This document shows, in pieces, positions 29,291 through 38,454 of a DNA stretch of 64,000 nucleotides; position 1 is the first letter of the stretch; each line of letters begins with the position of its first letter. The DNA lies in contig NZ_JAHKSN010000002.1 in NCBI RefSeq assembly GCF_018863415.1, forward strand, positions 124,001 to 188,000, read 5' to 3'. Both the position numbers and the translations under genes were made by a program. This DNA comes from Deinococcus aestuarii. GTDB lineage: Bacteria; Deinococcota; Deinococci; Deinococcales; Deinococcaceae. The notes below the pieces were generated by a model. The model was given only the letters and a program-made list of their open reading frames with translations. It did not search any database and was not told where the DNA came from.

Positions 29291-32200
29291 CCGCCGATTG
29301 GACCGGCGCGGGCGAGATCCAGTGGGCCTGTCTGCTGATGGAACAGCTGGGCGAGGGCAGCCTGGCGGGCCTGCCGCTGCTGCTCAGCGGCTTCCGCTCG
29401 GTGGACACCCTGCCCGCGCTGCGCGGGCACGAGGCGGAGCTGCGCCGGCTGCGCGGGCTGGACCTGCTGCCGCGCATGCTCAGCCCCGAGTCGGTGCGCG
29501 CCGCCATGCAGAACGCCCGCCAGGCCGAGGAGCGTCAGGAGCTGGAGCTCGCCTACGAGCTTCACCCGGCCGACCTCACCTTCCGGCGCCGCGAGACCCA
29601 CGCCCCCCTGCTCGCCCTGCAGCTGCAGGAGCTGCAGCGGCCCCAGGACGAGCCCCCGCACCGGCTGACCCTGGCCCCCGCCGACACCTCGCTGGTGGTC
29701 CGGCAGGGCCAGCAGGGCGAGATCCGGGTGCGCCTCCCCGCCGCCGAGCTGCCGCCCGCCCCCACCCCCCACACCCGTCGGGAGCGGACCGGGGCCCTGA
29801 CCTTCACCCTCGACGACCTGGCGGCCACCGCGGCGGACATGGACCGGCGCGATGCCGCCGCCGAACGGCCCGACCGCGGCTGGGGCCGCACCATCGACGG
29901 GCTCAAGCTGCGGGTGCGCGGGGAGAAGGGCTTCGAGGACGGCCGCACCCTCGACCTGGAGGGTCTGCACCACCTGATCGGCCTTCCCGGGGCGGGCAAG
30001 ACGACCCTCATCAACGTGCTGTGCGTCCACATGGCGCGCCGGGGGCAGCGGGTGGCGGTCTTCACCACCGCCATCGAGGTCGCCCGCCAGGGGCTGGAGA
30101 TTCTCACCCGCTACCTCGACCCCGCCGAGGTCGCCCTGCTCGTCGGGCGCGGCCACGACACCCACGAGAGCCACGCCGACCGCATCGCCGGGGTCGTGGC
30201 GGCCGGGGACCCCTCCCTGGGCGGCTTCGGGCGCACCATCCCCGGCATGGACCGCTTCGCCCGCGGCTGCGCGCTGCGCGCCTACGCCACCACCGAGGAG
30301 GACGTCGTGTGGGAGGGGTGGGGCCCCGAGCAGCGCCCCCCCTGCGAGCAGGTGCTGCGCCGCGTGCCCCAGGAGGACGGCACCGTCCGGGAGCAGCGCC
30401 ACCTCTGCCCGCTCTTCTCCCGCTGCGGCCGGGTGCACAACCATGCCCAGCTCGTCGAGGCCAAGGTCTGGCTGGGCCACGTGCTCAGCACGACCGCCCG
30501 GGTGCCCGCCCACCTCACGGACCGCAAGCTCAGCTACGCGGAGCTGCTGCCCGAGGTCATGGACCTGGTGATCGTCGACGAGGCCGACGAGGCCCAGGCG
30601 AACCTCGACGCCCAGTCGCTGGTGCGCACCCCCTTCCTGGGCAAGGACGGCCTGCACAAGGCGAACAGCGAGCTCGCCAGCGCCTACTACGCCCGCTCGC
30701 GCGGCCACAAGGCCACCTACCGCTACCTGCAGGCGGCCCACCGGCTGGACGCCCACCTGCGCGAATTCTCCGAGGTCATTCGCGACCCGCGCGCCGCCGA
30801 GTTTTCCGGCCAGCTGCTCACCAGCCGGGCGATCTTCGACGTGCTGGCCCGCCAGCATGGGCGGACGCTCACCAGCGAGGCGCGCGCCGCCCTCGCCCAG
30901 TTGTGGGACACCGCCGTCTACGACGTGCTGTTCGGCCGGGAGAACGCCGCGCTGCCCACCGCCCACCTCGCCCGCAACCTGGGCATCCCCGAGGCAGCCC
31001 TGCTGGGGGGGCAGCAGGCCCTGCGCGAGGCCTTCGACCAGTACCAGCGCAGCGAGGGCGACGAGGAAGCGGCGCTGGCCTCGCTGGAGCAGGCCACCCG
31101 GCTGCTGATGGGGATCGAGGTCGATGCCCGCGGGCGCTGGGCGCTGAACCTGCTGCTGCTGGTCTCGCTGCTCGTCACCGGGGTCCGGCGCCTGCGCGCC
31201 CTCGCTGCCGGCGTGGACCTGGCGTTCAAGCACACCTACCTGCCCGACCAGGGCAGCCAGGGGCTGGGGCGCTACTCGACGACCAGCCTGCTGGGCAACT
31301 TCGCGGCGATCAGCTTCCTGCGCGGTGAGTCCGACGACAACCAGGTGGAGATGATCGTCCAGGACCGCGTCTCGCGCCTGCTCCCCGAGCGGCTCAGCCG
31401 CGCCGGGCTGGGCGTGCTGATCACCAGCGCGACCTCCTTTCTCCCCGAGAGCACCAGCTACCACAGCACCACGCCCCCCGACTACCTGCTGCTGCCCATC
31501 CGCGAGGGGCGCGAGGGGAAGGTCACCCTGCGCTTCAGCTCGCAAAAGGACGCCTCCGGGCGCCCCATCCGGGTCAGCGGCGCCGGGGCGGACCGCGACG
31601 ACCACCTGCGCGAGCTGGTGCGCGGGCTGGCCGGGCGCAGCAGCGCGGCGGGCGCCCTGTCCTCGCAGCTGGAGCGCGACCTCGCCCACGTGGCCGAGGA
31701 GCTCAGCCCCCCCGGGCGCCCCCGCAAGGCCGCGCTGGTGGTGAACAGCTACGAGCAGGTCGAGCAGGTCATGGACGCCCTGCGGCAGGTCAACCCGGCG
31801 CTGCATAGCCGCAGCGTCGGCCTGACCCGCGCGCGCGTCCCGGGGCGGCAGGACCTGGTGCTGCGCGCCGAGATCGAGGGCGCGGCCCGCCGCGACGACC
31901 TCTCGGTGCTCGTCTTCCCGATGGGAGCGCTCGGCCGCGGCGTGAACATGGTGCTGGGCGGGGAGGGCGAGACCCGCGACCTTGCCGCCATCGGCGTGAT
32001 GTACTTCCTGGTGCGGCCCCACCCCACCGTGGGCGACACCACCCTGCTGCACTCGCTGGTGAACCGAGCGACCGAGGAGTTCGACAGCCTGCAACTGGAC
32101 GGCGGCACCCTGGCGGACCTCGCGCGCCGCCACCGGCTGGAGCGGGCGAAGCTCTACCGCACCATCCGGCGGCTGCTGGAACGCCCCCAGCAGATGAGCC

Positions 32201-32589
32201 AGCTGCCCAAGGAGGCGCTGCGCGCCTTCACCGCCAACCTGATCGTGCCGGTCTGGCAGACCATCGGCCGCGCCATCCGCGGCGGGGCCGACGCGGAGAT
32301 TCACTTCGTGGACGCGGCCTGGGCCCCCGAGAGCGCGGCGGGCGGGCTGGACCGCCCCACCACGAGTGTGCTGGCGGGCATGCAGCGCCTGCTGGCGGAG
32401 GGGGGCGCCGACCCGGACCCGCACAACCGCGAGGTGTTGCAGGCCCTCTACGGCTCGTTCGCCAGGGCGCTGTGCGGCATGCAGGGGCTGCTCACCCAGC
32501 CCACCGACCTGCTCGCGAACGCCTTCACGTCACCGGATGACGTCACCGGCCCCGACGATGGGGACTGGGACTGGCCGGACGACGCCTGA
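29287..32589 (+). CDS. PIWI-RE module DinG-type Fe-S helicase (pPIWI_RE_Z-like)
   Basis: A 1100-residue superfamily 2 helicase. Walker A GLPGAGKT lies at 232-239, the DEAD box in VIVDEADEA at about 430, and motif VI QTIGRAIR at about 991. Between Walker A and DEAD lie four Cys (GCALRA, PPCEQ, LCPLFSRCG) positioned like the Fe-S cluster ligands of XPD/DinG helicases. The N-terminal 230 residues are specific to this subfamily. DinG enzymes unwind forked DNA and R-loops, so it would expose or remodel target nucleic acid for the PIWI protein. It is the middle gene of the module; the next gene follows after 41 bp. Confidence 0.82.
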   Translation: MTADWTGAGEIQWACLLMEQLGEGSLAGLPLLLSGFRSVDTLPALRGHEAELRRLRGLDLLPRMLSPESVRAAMQNARQAEERQELELAYELHPADLTFRRRETHAPLLALQLQELQRPQDEPPHRLTLAPADTSLVVRQGQQGEIRVRLPAAELPPAPTPHTRRERTGALTFTLDDLAATAADMDRRDAAAERPDRGWGRTIDGLKLRVRGEKGFEDGRTLDLEGLHHLIGLPGAGKTTLINVLCVHMARRGQRVAVFTTAIEVARQGLEILTRYLDPAEVALLVGRGHDTHESHADRIAGVVAAGDPSLGGFGRTIPGMDRFARGCALRAYATTEEDVVWEGWGPEQRPPCEQVLRRVPQEDGTVREQRHLCPLFSRCGRVHNHAQLVEAKVWLGHVLSTTARVPAHLTDRKLSYAELLPEVMDLVIVDEADEAQANLDAQSLVRTPFLGKDGLHKANSELASAYYARSRGHKATYRYLQAAHRLDAHLREFSEVIRDPRAAEFSGQLLTSRAIFDVLARQHGRTLTSEARAALAQLWDTAVYDVLFGRENAALPTAHLARNLGIPEAALLGGQQALREAFDQYQRSEGDEEAALASLEQATRLLMGIEVDARGRWALNLLLLVSLLVTGVRRLRALAAGVDLAFKHTYLPDQGSQGLGRYSTTSLLGNFAAISFLRGESDDNQVEMIVQDRVSRLLPERLSRAGLGVLITSATSFLPESTSYHSTTPPDYLLLPIREGREGKVTLRFSSQKDASGRPIRVSGAGADRDDHLRELVRGLAGRSSAAGALSSQLERDLAHVAEELSPPGRPRKAALVVNSYEQVEQVMDALRQVNPALHSRSVGLTRARVPGRQDLVLRAEIEGAARRDDLSVLVFPMGALGRGVNMVLGGEGETRDLAAIGVMYFLVRPHPTVGDTTLLHSLVNRATEEFDSLQLDGGTLADLARRHRLERAKLYRTIRRLLERPQQMSQLPKEALRAFTANLIVPVWQTIGRAIRGGADAEIHFVDAAWAPESAAGGLDRPTTSVLAGMQRLLAEGGADPDPHNREVLQALYGSFARALCGMQGLLTQPTDLLANAFTSPDDVTGPDDGDWDWPDDA

Positions 32590-32630
32590 CCCCCTTCACC
32601 CTTTCGCCCCTTTTCCCCCCAAGGAGCCCC

Positions 32631-35477
32631 ATGACCCGACCCGGCACGCTGGCCCCCGCCCGCAAGGCGACCCGTCGCCCCCCGCCCGTCTTCGCGTTGC
32701 GCGAGCGCGACCCCGAGCCCACCCTCCCCCCCGAGCTGAAAGAGCGGCTCCTCGAGCTCGCCGGGCGGCTCACGGAGGGCCTCCCGATGGTCTTCGAGCT
32801 CGGCGAGACGCGGGCGGTGCCGGTAGAGCCCCACGTGGCCCTCGCCCTTCAGCTGGACGAGGGCTTCGGGCGGCTCCTGTCCACCGTGGAGCAGCAGCGC
32901 CAGGCCCGCCTGGGCAAGGAGCCCGGACGCCTGCCCACCACGATGCTGCGCCTGCTGCTCGAGTTGCAGGACCCGGGCACGCTGCGGACGGAGGTCAACC
33001 TCTGGCGCCTGACGCGCGCCCCCGTGCGCAGCCCGCTGCTGGTGACGACGACGCCCGCCCCGGAGGCGCTGACCCGCGCCCGGGCGGCCCTCGCCACCTG
33101 GCTGCTGAAGATGCCGGACCTCGACGAGGCCACGCGCCTCTCGGTCGCCGAGCGCCTGCCCACGGCGGTGCGCGCCCAGGAGGTGCGCTTCGACCCCCGG
33201 CACTGGCAGGGTGGCCCCTGGGGGCACCGGGACCTGGCGGACATGGCCGCCCGGGCGCTGGAGGGCGCCGAGCTGTTTCCGGGGCGCGGGGGGCTGCGCC
33301 GCATCGTCTCCAGGGAGATGGGGGGTGGCGTGGTCGAGCTGATGACCGACCCCTACCGGGCGGGGACGACGCGCGGCGAGCTCCCCACCTCCTACGTGGT
33401 GCGGCTCAAGACCAAGACCCACCTGGGGAATTCCGAGCCGCTGCTGGTGATGGAGCTGTCGCGGCGGCAGTGGACTGACAACGCGAGCACCTTCCACGGC
33501 AAGGTGACCCTCTACGCCCTGCCGGCGCGCACCGCCGCGGACCCGAACCCCAGCGTCGTCACCCTGCGGGTGGAGTACCGGCAGCACCTCAGCGGGGAGG
33601 CAGGCTTGGACTACCAGGCGCTGCGCCAGCGCTTTCCCAGCCTGCCCGAGGTCCCGCTGCAGGAGGGGCGCCTGCACCCCGAGCTGCTCGCCCACCCGGC
33701 CTGCCAGGTTCTCGCGGTGGCGCGGCAGGGCCGCGGGGCGCGGGGTGGGGCGACGGGCGCGCTGGAGGTCGACCGCCTGATCGCGTTCGCGGCGGCGAGC
33801 CTGCCCCTCGCCACCCGCGGCCTGCGCCCCTGGACCGGGCTGCGCGCGCTGCACGAGGAGGGGGCCAGGGAGAACGGGTCTCCCAGCGAACCCTTCCAGC
33901 AGCTGTTCGCGGAGTATCAGCCCACCGAGGCCCAGGTGGCGGCGGGCAAGGCGGACGCCGAAATCGAGAAGCGCCGGGAAGCAGCCCGGCAGTGGGCAAC
34001 ACGTGAGCGCGGCCGCATCGACCAGCACTACGGACACCCCTACCGCCTGCTGCTGCTGCACGCCCCGAACCAGGACCCGAGCGCGGCGAGGGCCGCGGGG
34101 ATCCTGGAGCGCGTGCTGGAAAACCGCGTGGTCATCACCCGCCTTGCCATGCCGCCCCACACCTCGGGGCCGGTCGACAGCCTGCCCGGCAAGGGCCTGC
34201 CGCCCGCGGAGCGCGCCGAGGAGCGCCTGGCGGCCTGGAAGAAGTACCTCGACCACCTGGAGGGCACCTTCGATGGGGTGCTGCTGGTCGTGCCCCGCGG
34301 CGAGGGCGACAGCGCCAACGACCCGGTGAACAAGCGGGCCTCGAAGATCGCGCTGCTGCGCGGGCTGCGGGTCCACGCCCAGTACCTGCGGCCGATCGAC
34401 CCCGAGGCGAGCGACGAGGCGACAGACTTCATCCGGCGCACCATTCGCGCGATGCAGGATCTCGCCTGGGAGCCGCTGGGCATGCTCGACCCGGTGGAGG
34501 ACGACACCGGGGAGCTCGCCGGGGAGGGGGACGCGATCCACGCCGCGGTCACCGCGCTGACGGTGGTCACCGTGAACAGCACGCGGTCGCGCCGGAACGC
34601 GGCGACCACGGTGCCGGTGGCGCTGCGCCTCGACCTGCAGACCCAGCAGACCCAGGCCCAGCTGCTGCTGCCGGGCGGTGCGACCGGCTGGCTGTCCCTG
34701 CGGGAGGCGACGGTGCGGCTGCTGGGCGGGACGCGCAAGATGAGCCCGGGCGAGGCGGCCGACCGCCTGGCGGTGCAGACCTTTTTCCAGACGGTGCTGG
34801 ACGAGACCCAGGCGCGCGCGCAGCCGGGCATCCCCGAGGTCGTGTTCATCGACGGCGACACGGTGAGCGGCTTCTGGCCGGGGCTCTACGACAAGCACCT
34901 GGATGTTCACGAGCTGTGCTTCGAGCCGGGGGACAGCAGTCGCCGCCGCATGCAGCGCAGCTGGGCAGCGCTGACGCTCATGCGCCTGCGCGCCCAGGAC
35001 AAGGTGGGCAAGGTGCTGCGCCTGGGGCAGCAGGAGATCGAGGTGCTGGGGCAGCGCCTGCCCACCCCGCGCTGGGCGGAGAGCCAGTCCTACCTGGTCG
35101 CGCGCGGCGGCGCGGCCGGGGAGCTGGCAGGTACGACCTTCCTGAGCTTCGGCTCACACACCCACCAGGTGACCCGCGGCATGTCGGGGCATCTGGAGGT
35201 CGTCAAGGTGAGCGGGAAGGGGCGCCGCCTCCTGAAGCCCCACGTGAAGGGGTACGCCACCCCGGAGGCGCTGGAGGTCTCGGTCATCGCGCCGGGGAGC
35301 CTCAGCCTCGAGGGGGCGGTGCACCTGGTGTCGAAGCTGCGCCGGCGCTACGCCCACTACGACGGATGGACCAAGCTGCCCGCGCCGCTGTTCTTCAGCC
35401 ACCTGGTGAAGGACTACGTCCCCGATTACGAGCTCGGGGACGAGGAGGACGAGGTGACCGAGCTGGGCACCGACTGA
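32631..35477 (+). CDS. pPIWI-RE family protein (Argonaute-like)
   Basis: A 948-residue protein with AAGGAG 4 nt before the ATG. The N-terminal about 450 residues are specific to the family. Residues about 460-940 form the RNase H-like PIWI region: first core strand RLLLLHAP, a Rossmann-like segment GVLLVVPRGEG, then VVFIDGDTV and the C-terminal block SLEGAVHLVSKLRRRYAHYDGWTKLPAPLFFSHLVKDY, which resembles the end of PIWI domains. The family is named for conserved Arg and Glu residues rather than the Argonaute DEDX tetrad. It is predicted to bind a guide:target hybrid and, with the helicase and nuclease, to block plasmids or phages. The assignment rests on operon structure plus these motifs. 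Confidence 0.8.
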   Translation: MTRPGTLAPARKATRRPPPVFALRERDPEPTLPPELKERLLELAGRLTEGLPMVFELGETRAVPVEPHVALALQLDEGFGRLLSTVEQQRQARLGKEPGRLPTTMLRLLLELQDPGTLRTEVNLWRLTRAPVRSPLLVTTTPAPEALTRARAALATWLLKMPDLDEATRLSVAERLPTAVRAQEVRFDPRHWQGGPWGHRDLADMAARALEGAELFPGRGGLRRIVSREMGGGVVELMTDPYRAGTTRGELPTSYVVRLKTKTHLGNSEPLLVMELSRRQWTDNASTFHGKVTLYALPARTAADPNPSVVTLRVEYRQHLSGEAGLDYQALRQRFPSLPEVPLQEGRLHPELLAHPACQVLAVARQGRGARGGATGALEVDRLIAFAAASLPLATRGLRPWTGLRALHEEGARENGSPSEPFQQLFAEYQPTEAQVAAGKADAEIEKRREAARQWATRERGRIDQHYGHPYRLLLLHAPNQDPSAARAAGILERVLENRVVITRLAMPPHTSGPVDSLPGKGLPPAERAEERLAAWKKYLDHLEGTFDGVLLVVPRGEGDSANDPVNKRASKIALLRGLRVHAQYLRPIDPEASDEATDFIRRTIRAMQDLAWEPLGMLDPVEDDTGELAGEGDAIHAAVTALTVVTVNSTRSRRNAATTVPVALRLDLQTQQTQAQLLLPGGATGWLSLREATVRLLGGTRKMSPGEAADRLAVQTFFQTVLDETQARAQPGIPEVVFIDGDTVSGFWPGLYDKHLDVHELCFEPGDSSRRRMQRSWAALTLMRLRAQDKVGKVLRLGQQEIEVLGQRLPTPRWAESQSYLVARGGAAGELAGTTFLSFGSHTHQVTRGMSGHLEVVKVSGKGRRLLKPHVKGYATPEALEVSVIAPGSLSLEGAVHLVSKLRRRYAHYDGWTKLPAPLFFSHLVKDYVPDYELGDEEDEVTELGTD

Positions 35478-35867
35478 GGGAGCAGTTCTCACATCCCTTC
35501 ACATGGATCTCGGCGCGCGGGACCTGGCGGCGCTGGGGGTCACGGTCAGACCTCAGCGGAGGGTCATGATCAAGTCAACCCCTCCGAGTCGGTCCGTCTT
35601 GTCCGCAACCAGGTGCGTCTGCATCTTCCTCTCAGACAGCCATGCGTGGCGCAATAGGCGCTTTTCGGGAGAAACGGTCCGCGGGGCGTTCACGGCCGTT
35701 ACAAGGGGGCAGGAGCGAGCGCCGGTGCGAATCACCAGGCGGGCGTCCTCTGCCAGCAGACCTGCTTCTCGGCTGCCCTGGGAGCGCCACAGAAGGCGCG
35801 CATGTGCGGCCCGATCTGAAAAGTAGGAATGCTAGGCTATTCACACTTCCCCCTCATGGAGACGCGT

Positions 35868-36053
35868 GTGACGAACCCCGAGCAGATCATCCAGCAGCAC
35901 CGTCAGAAAACAGAAGCGCACCGCCAGCAGGAACGCCAGGAGGCCGAGCGCTATGTCGGCGAGGTCTTCAGCGTCAGCTCCAGCGACTTCACCGTCCGGA
36001 TGCACGACAAGTTCCGCCAGGACGTCAGCAGGCTCCCCAAGGGGCGCTCCTGA
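35868..36053 (+). pseudogene. Truncated copy of the HerA N-terminal HAS domain
   Basis: A 61-codon frame starting GTG at 35868 (GGAG upstream). Its text AERYVGEVFSVSSSDFTVRMHDKFRQDVSRLPKG repeats the start of the HerA protein encoded 235 bp downstream (ERYVGEVFTVGFSAFTVQVHDHFRREVQGIPQG). After GRS the frame ends, but the following DNA (CTCCTGATCCCCACC) still resembles the HerA continuation FLIAT in a shifted frame. It is therefore a broken tandem duplication, or a remnant left when another herA gene was lost. Expression as a short HAS-barrel protein is possible but unsupported. Confidence 0.6.
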
Positions 36054-36102
36054 TCCCCACCCCACACCGCGCTCCGCCCCGCTCCCCCCACCGAGGTAAC
36101 GC

Positions 36103-38454
36103 ATGACCCGAGGCAGCCAGATTCTCCGCGAGAACCATGAAGAAGCCGCTCGTCAGGAGCAGGAAGCACGTGAACTCGCCCGCCGCCGCTCGGCGGCGCA
36201 GCTGATGGGCGCGCTGATCCAGCCGGAGCGCTACGTGGGCGAGGTCTTCACCGTCGGCTTTAGCGCGTTCACGGTGCAGGTGCACGACCACTTCCGCCGC
36301 GAGGTGCAGGGCATCCCCCAGGGGGCCTTCCTGATCGCCACCTGCATCGACCCCGGGTGCAGCGAACTCGACCCCGACGGGGAGGGGACCGAGATCGTCC
36401 TGCTGCGGGTGATCGAGCCGCGCACCCTGCCGCGTGAGGGCGAACGCGAGGACCAGCGCACCGAGGCAATCGAGCGCGCCATGCGCGACGAGCGCCCGTG
36501 GGAAGACCAGGTCGACAAGTACACCCGTAACAAGCTGTCGTACAGCGGCCTGACCTGCCGGGTGCTCGGCACCGTCTACCTTGAGCCGGACCCCGACCAC
36601 CCGGAACAGCTGCGCAAGCGCCTGGGCACCGACATCGACAACTTCTATTCGGGCCGCGGCATGAAGGTCTACAAGCCTTCAGGCGCGGCGCTCGCGGCCC
36701 TGGTGAACTACTCCGACCCCGACGTCAAGAGTGACCACCCGCTGGGCGGCCGACTGGTCAACATCGCGGCGATCCGCTACGCCAGCACTCGGCGCTCGCA
36801 GAGCAGCGACGCGGTCGACGTCACCATCACCCCCGCCGACCTGATCGGCCAGAAGACCGCGCTGTTCGGCATGACCCGCAGCGGCAAGTCCAACACCACC
36901 AAGGTGATCGCCCAGGCGATCTACGAGCTGCGGCGCGACGCGGTGCCGCTCAACCCCAGCGACACGCCTGAGCAAGCCGAGCGGCGCGCGCGCAGCAACC
37001 GCATCGGGCAGCTGATCTTCGATCCACAGGGCGAGTACGCCAACGAGAACGTTCAGGACGGCGGCACCGACAACCCCAACGCGCTGAAGAACATCTACAC
37101 CCACTTCCCGAACCTGACCCGCGAGAGCGAGCTCGCGACCTACGGTTTGAAGCCGCACCCGCGCGATCCGCACCGCGAGCTCCTGAAGATCAATTTCTAC
37201 GGTGAACCGCTGCATGCGGCGCAATTGAGACAACTCGAAAGCGCCAGCCAGGGTCACGGTGAAGCCAATCTCGACGCGGCCACCGCCGCCTTCCTCACCA
37301 ACATCCACACGCTGCTGCTCGGCAAGCAGCTGTTCGACGAGGCGCTGGCTGGCTCGGACTCACAGTACATCCGCAACTTCCTCGCGGCCGACTTGAGCCT
37401 CCCGGACTTCAGCACCTTCCCGGATCAGGAGGCCTACGGGCAGGCCGTGCGCTACAACCGCAACCTGCTGGTCTACCGGGCGCTGCTGCACGGGGGTGGG
37501 CTGCGAGCACCATTCGCGCCGGACATCACCAACCTCTTCAACGCGCAGCTGCGGGAGACCCTACGCACGCCCCCCGCCGAGGGAACTGGGACGCGCAGAA
37601 ACGCCCGCAGCGACCGCGACGCCAGCCTGCAAAACGAGTTCTCCACTGCCGCGGACCTGTTGGAGCAGGCGCAGGTCAGCTGGGACGACGTCATCACCAT
37701 CTGCAAGGCCCTGGCCAAGCTGATTGGCCGCCCTGAGTTCGACGCATTCGACGCCGCGTACCGCCGAGGACACAACGGCCGCTCGTGGGCCGACGCCACC
37801 TTCAGAAATCTGATCGGCATGTTCGCGTGGTCCAACGGCCCCAAGCTCGCGGCGCGGGTTCGGGAGAACCACGAGGCCGGGCTCACCGAGGACTACGCCG
37901 AGACGATCTACCAGGACCTGCTCAACGGCAAGATGGTGATCATCGACCAGTCGCTCGGTGGCGCTGGCCCGAACCAAGTGGTTGCCAACAAGATCATCGA
38001 GAAGATCCTCCAGCGCCACGTCGAGGTCTTCGGCATGGGGGAAAGCCCCCACCCGATCCTCGTCTACGTCGAGGAGGCGCACAACCTGCTGCCCAAGCGC
38101 TCCGCCGACGGCGAGGTCAACATCTGGGCCCGGCTCGCCAAGGAAGGGGCCAAGCTCAACCTCGGCCTGGTGTACGCCACCCAGGAGGTCAGCGCGCTGC
38201 AGAGCAACATCCTGAAAAACACCTCCAACTGGTTCATCGCGCACCTCAACAACACCGAGGAAGTGCGAGAGGTGAGCAAGTACTACGACTTCGAGGATTT
38301 CGCCGAGTCGATCCAGCGTGCGCCCAACCGCGGCTTTATCCGCATGCGCACCCGCACCAACGTGTTCACCATCCCGGTGCAGGTGCGCAAGTTCGACCTC
38401 TCGACCAGCGCCCTGCCGGCCAGCACCGTGCCCGTCCACGGAGGCAACGACTGA
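36103..38454 (+). CDS. HerA-family DNA translocase/ATPase
   Basis: A 783-residue FtsK/HerA-type ATPase (DUF87). It has an N-terminal coiled stretch, a HAS barrel (ERYVGEVFTVGFSAFTVQV, about 45-90), Walker A GMTRSGKS at 256-263, Walker B-like ILVYVEEAH at about 652-660, and the C-terminal arginine-finger region (NTSNWFIAHLNNTEEVREVSKY). HerA hexamers pump double-stranded DNA and activate an associated nuclease. The next gene encodes NurA, the classical HerA partner, with the stop and start sharing one base (TGATG). In bacteria such pairs occur mostly in defence systems rather than in recombination. Confidence 0.88.
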   Translation: MTRGSQILRENHEEAARQEQEARELARRRSAAQLMGALIQPERYVGEVFTVGFSAFTVQVHDHFRREVQGIPQGAFLIATCIDPGCSELDPDGEGTEIVLLRVIEPRTLPREGEREDQRTEAIERAMRDERPWEDQVDKYTRNKLSYSGLTCRVLGTVYLEPDPDHPEQLRKRLGTDIDNFYSGRGMKVYKPSGAALAALVNYSDPDVKSDHPLGGRLVNIAAIRYASTRRSQSSDAVDVTITPADLIGQKTALFGMTRSGKSNTTKVIAQAIYELRRDAVPLNPSDTPEQAERRARSNRIGQLIFDPQGEYANENVQDGGTDNPNALKNIYTHFPNLTRESELATYGLKPHPRDPHRELLKINFYGEPLHAAQLRQLESASQGHGEANLDAATAAFLTNIHTLLLGKQLFDEALAGSDSQYIRNFLAADLSLPDFSTFPDQEAYGQAVRYNRNLLVYRALLHGGGLRAPFAPDITNLFNAQLRETLRTPPAEGTGTRRNARSDRDASLQNEFSTAADLLEQAQVSWDDVITICKALAKLIGRPEFDAFDAAYRRGHNGRSWADATFRNLIGMFAWSNGPKLAARVRENHEAGLTEDYAETIYQDLLNGKMVIIDQSLGGAGPNQVVANKIIEKILQRHVEVFGMGESPHPILVYVEEAHNLLPKRSADGEVNIWARLAKEGAKLNLGLVYATQEVSALQSNILKNTSNWFIAHLNNTEEVREVSKYYDFEDFAESIQRAPNRGFIRMRTRTNVFTIPVQVRKFDLSTSALPASTVPVHGGND

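Noticed and set aside
29287..32589. Reading the large helicase as a housekeeping DinG or XPD
   Set aside because: The long family-specific N-terminus and the fixed position between the nuclease and PIWI-like genes fit the PIWI-RE helicase instead.
35553..35735. 60-codon minus-strand ORF in the 390-bp gap between the pPIWI-RE gene and the HerA fragment
   Set aside because: The end (RKMQTHLVADKTDRLGGVDLIMTLR-like text) looks protein-like, but I recognise no family, the start has no ribosome-binding site and the first half has poor codon use. The gap otherwise holds nothing I can identify.
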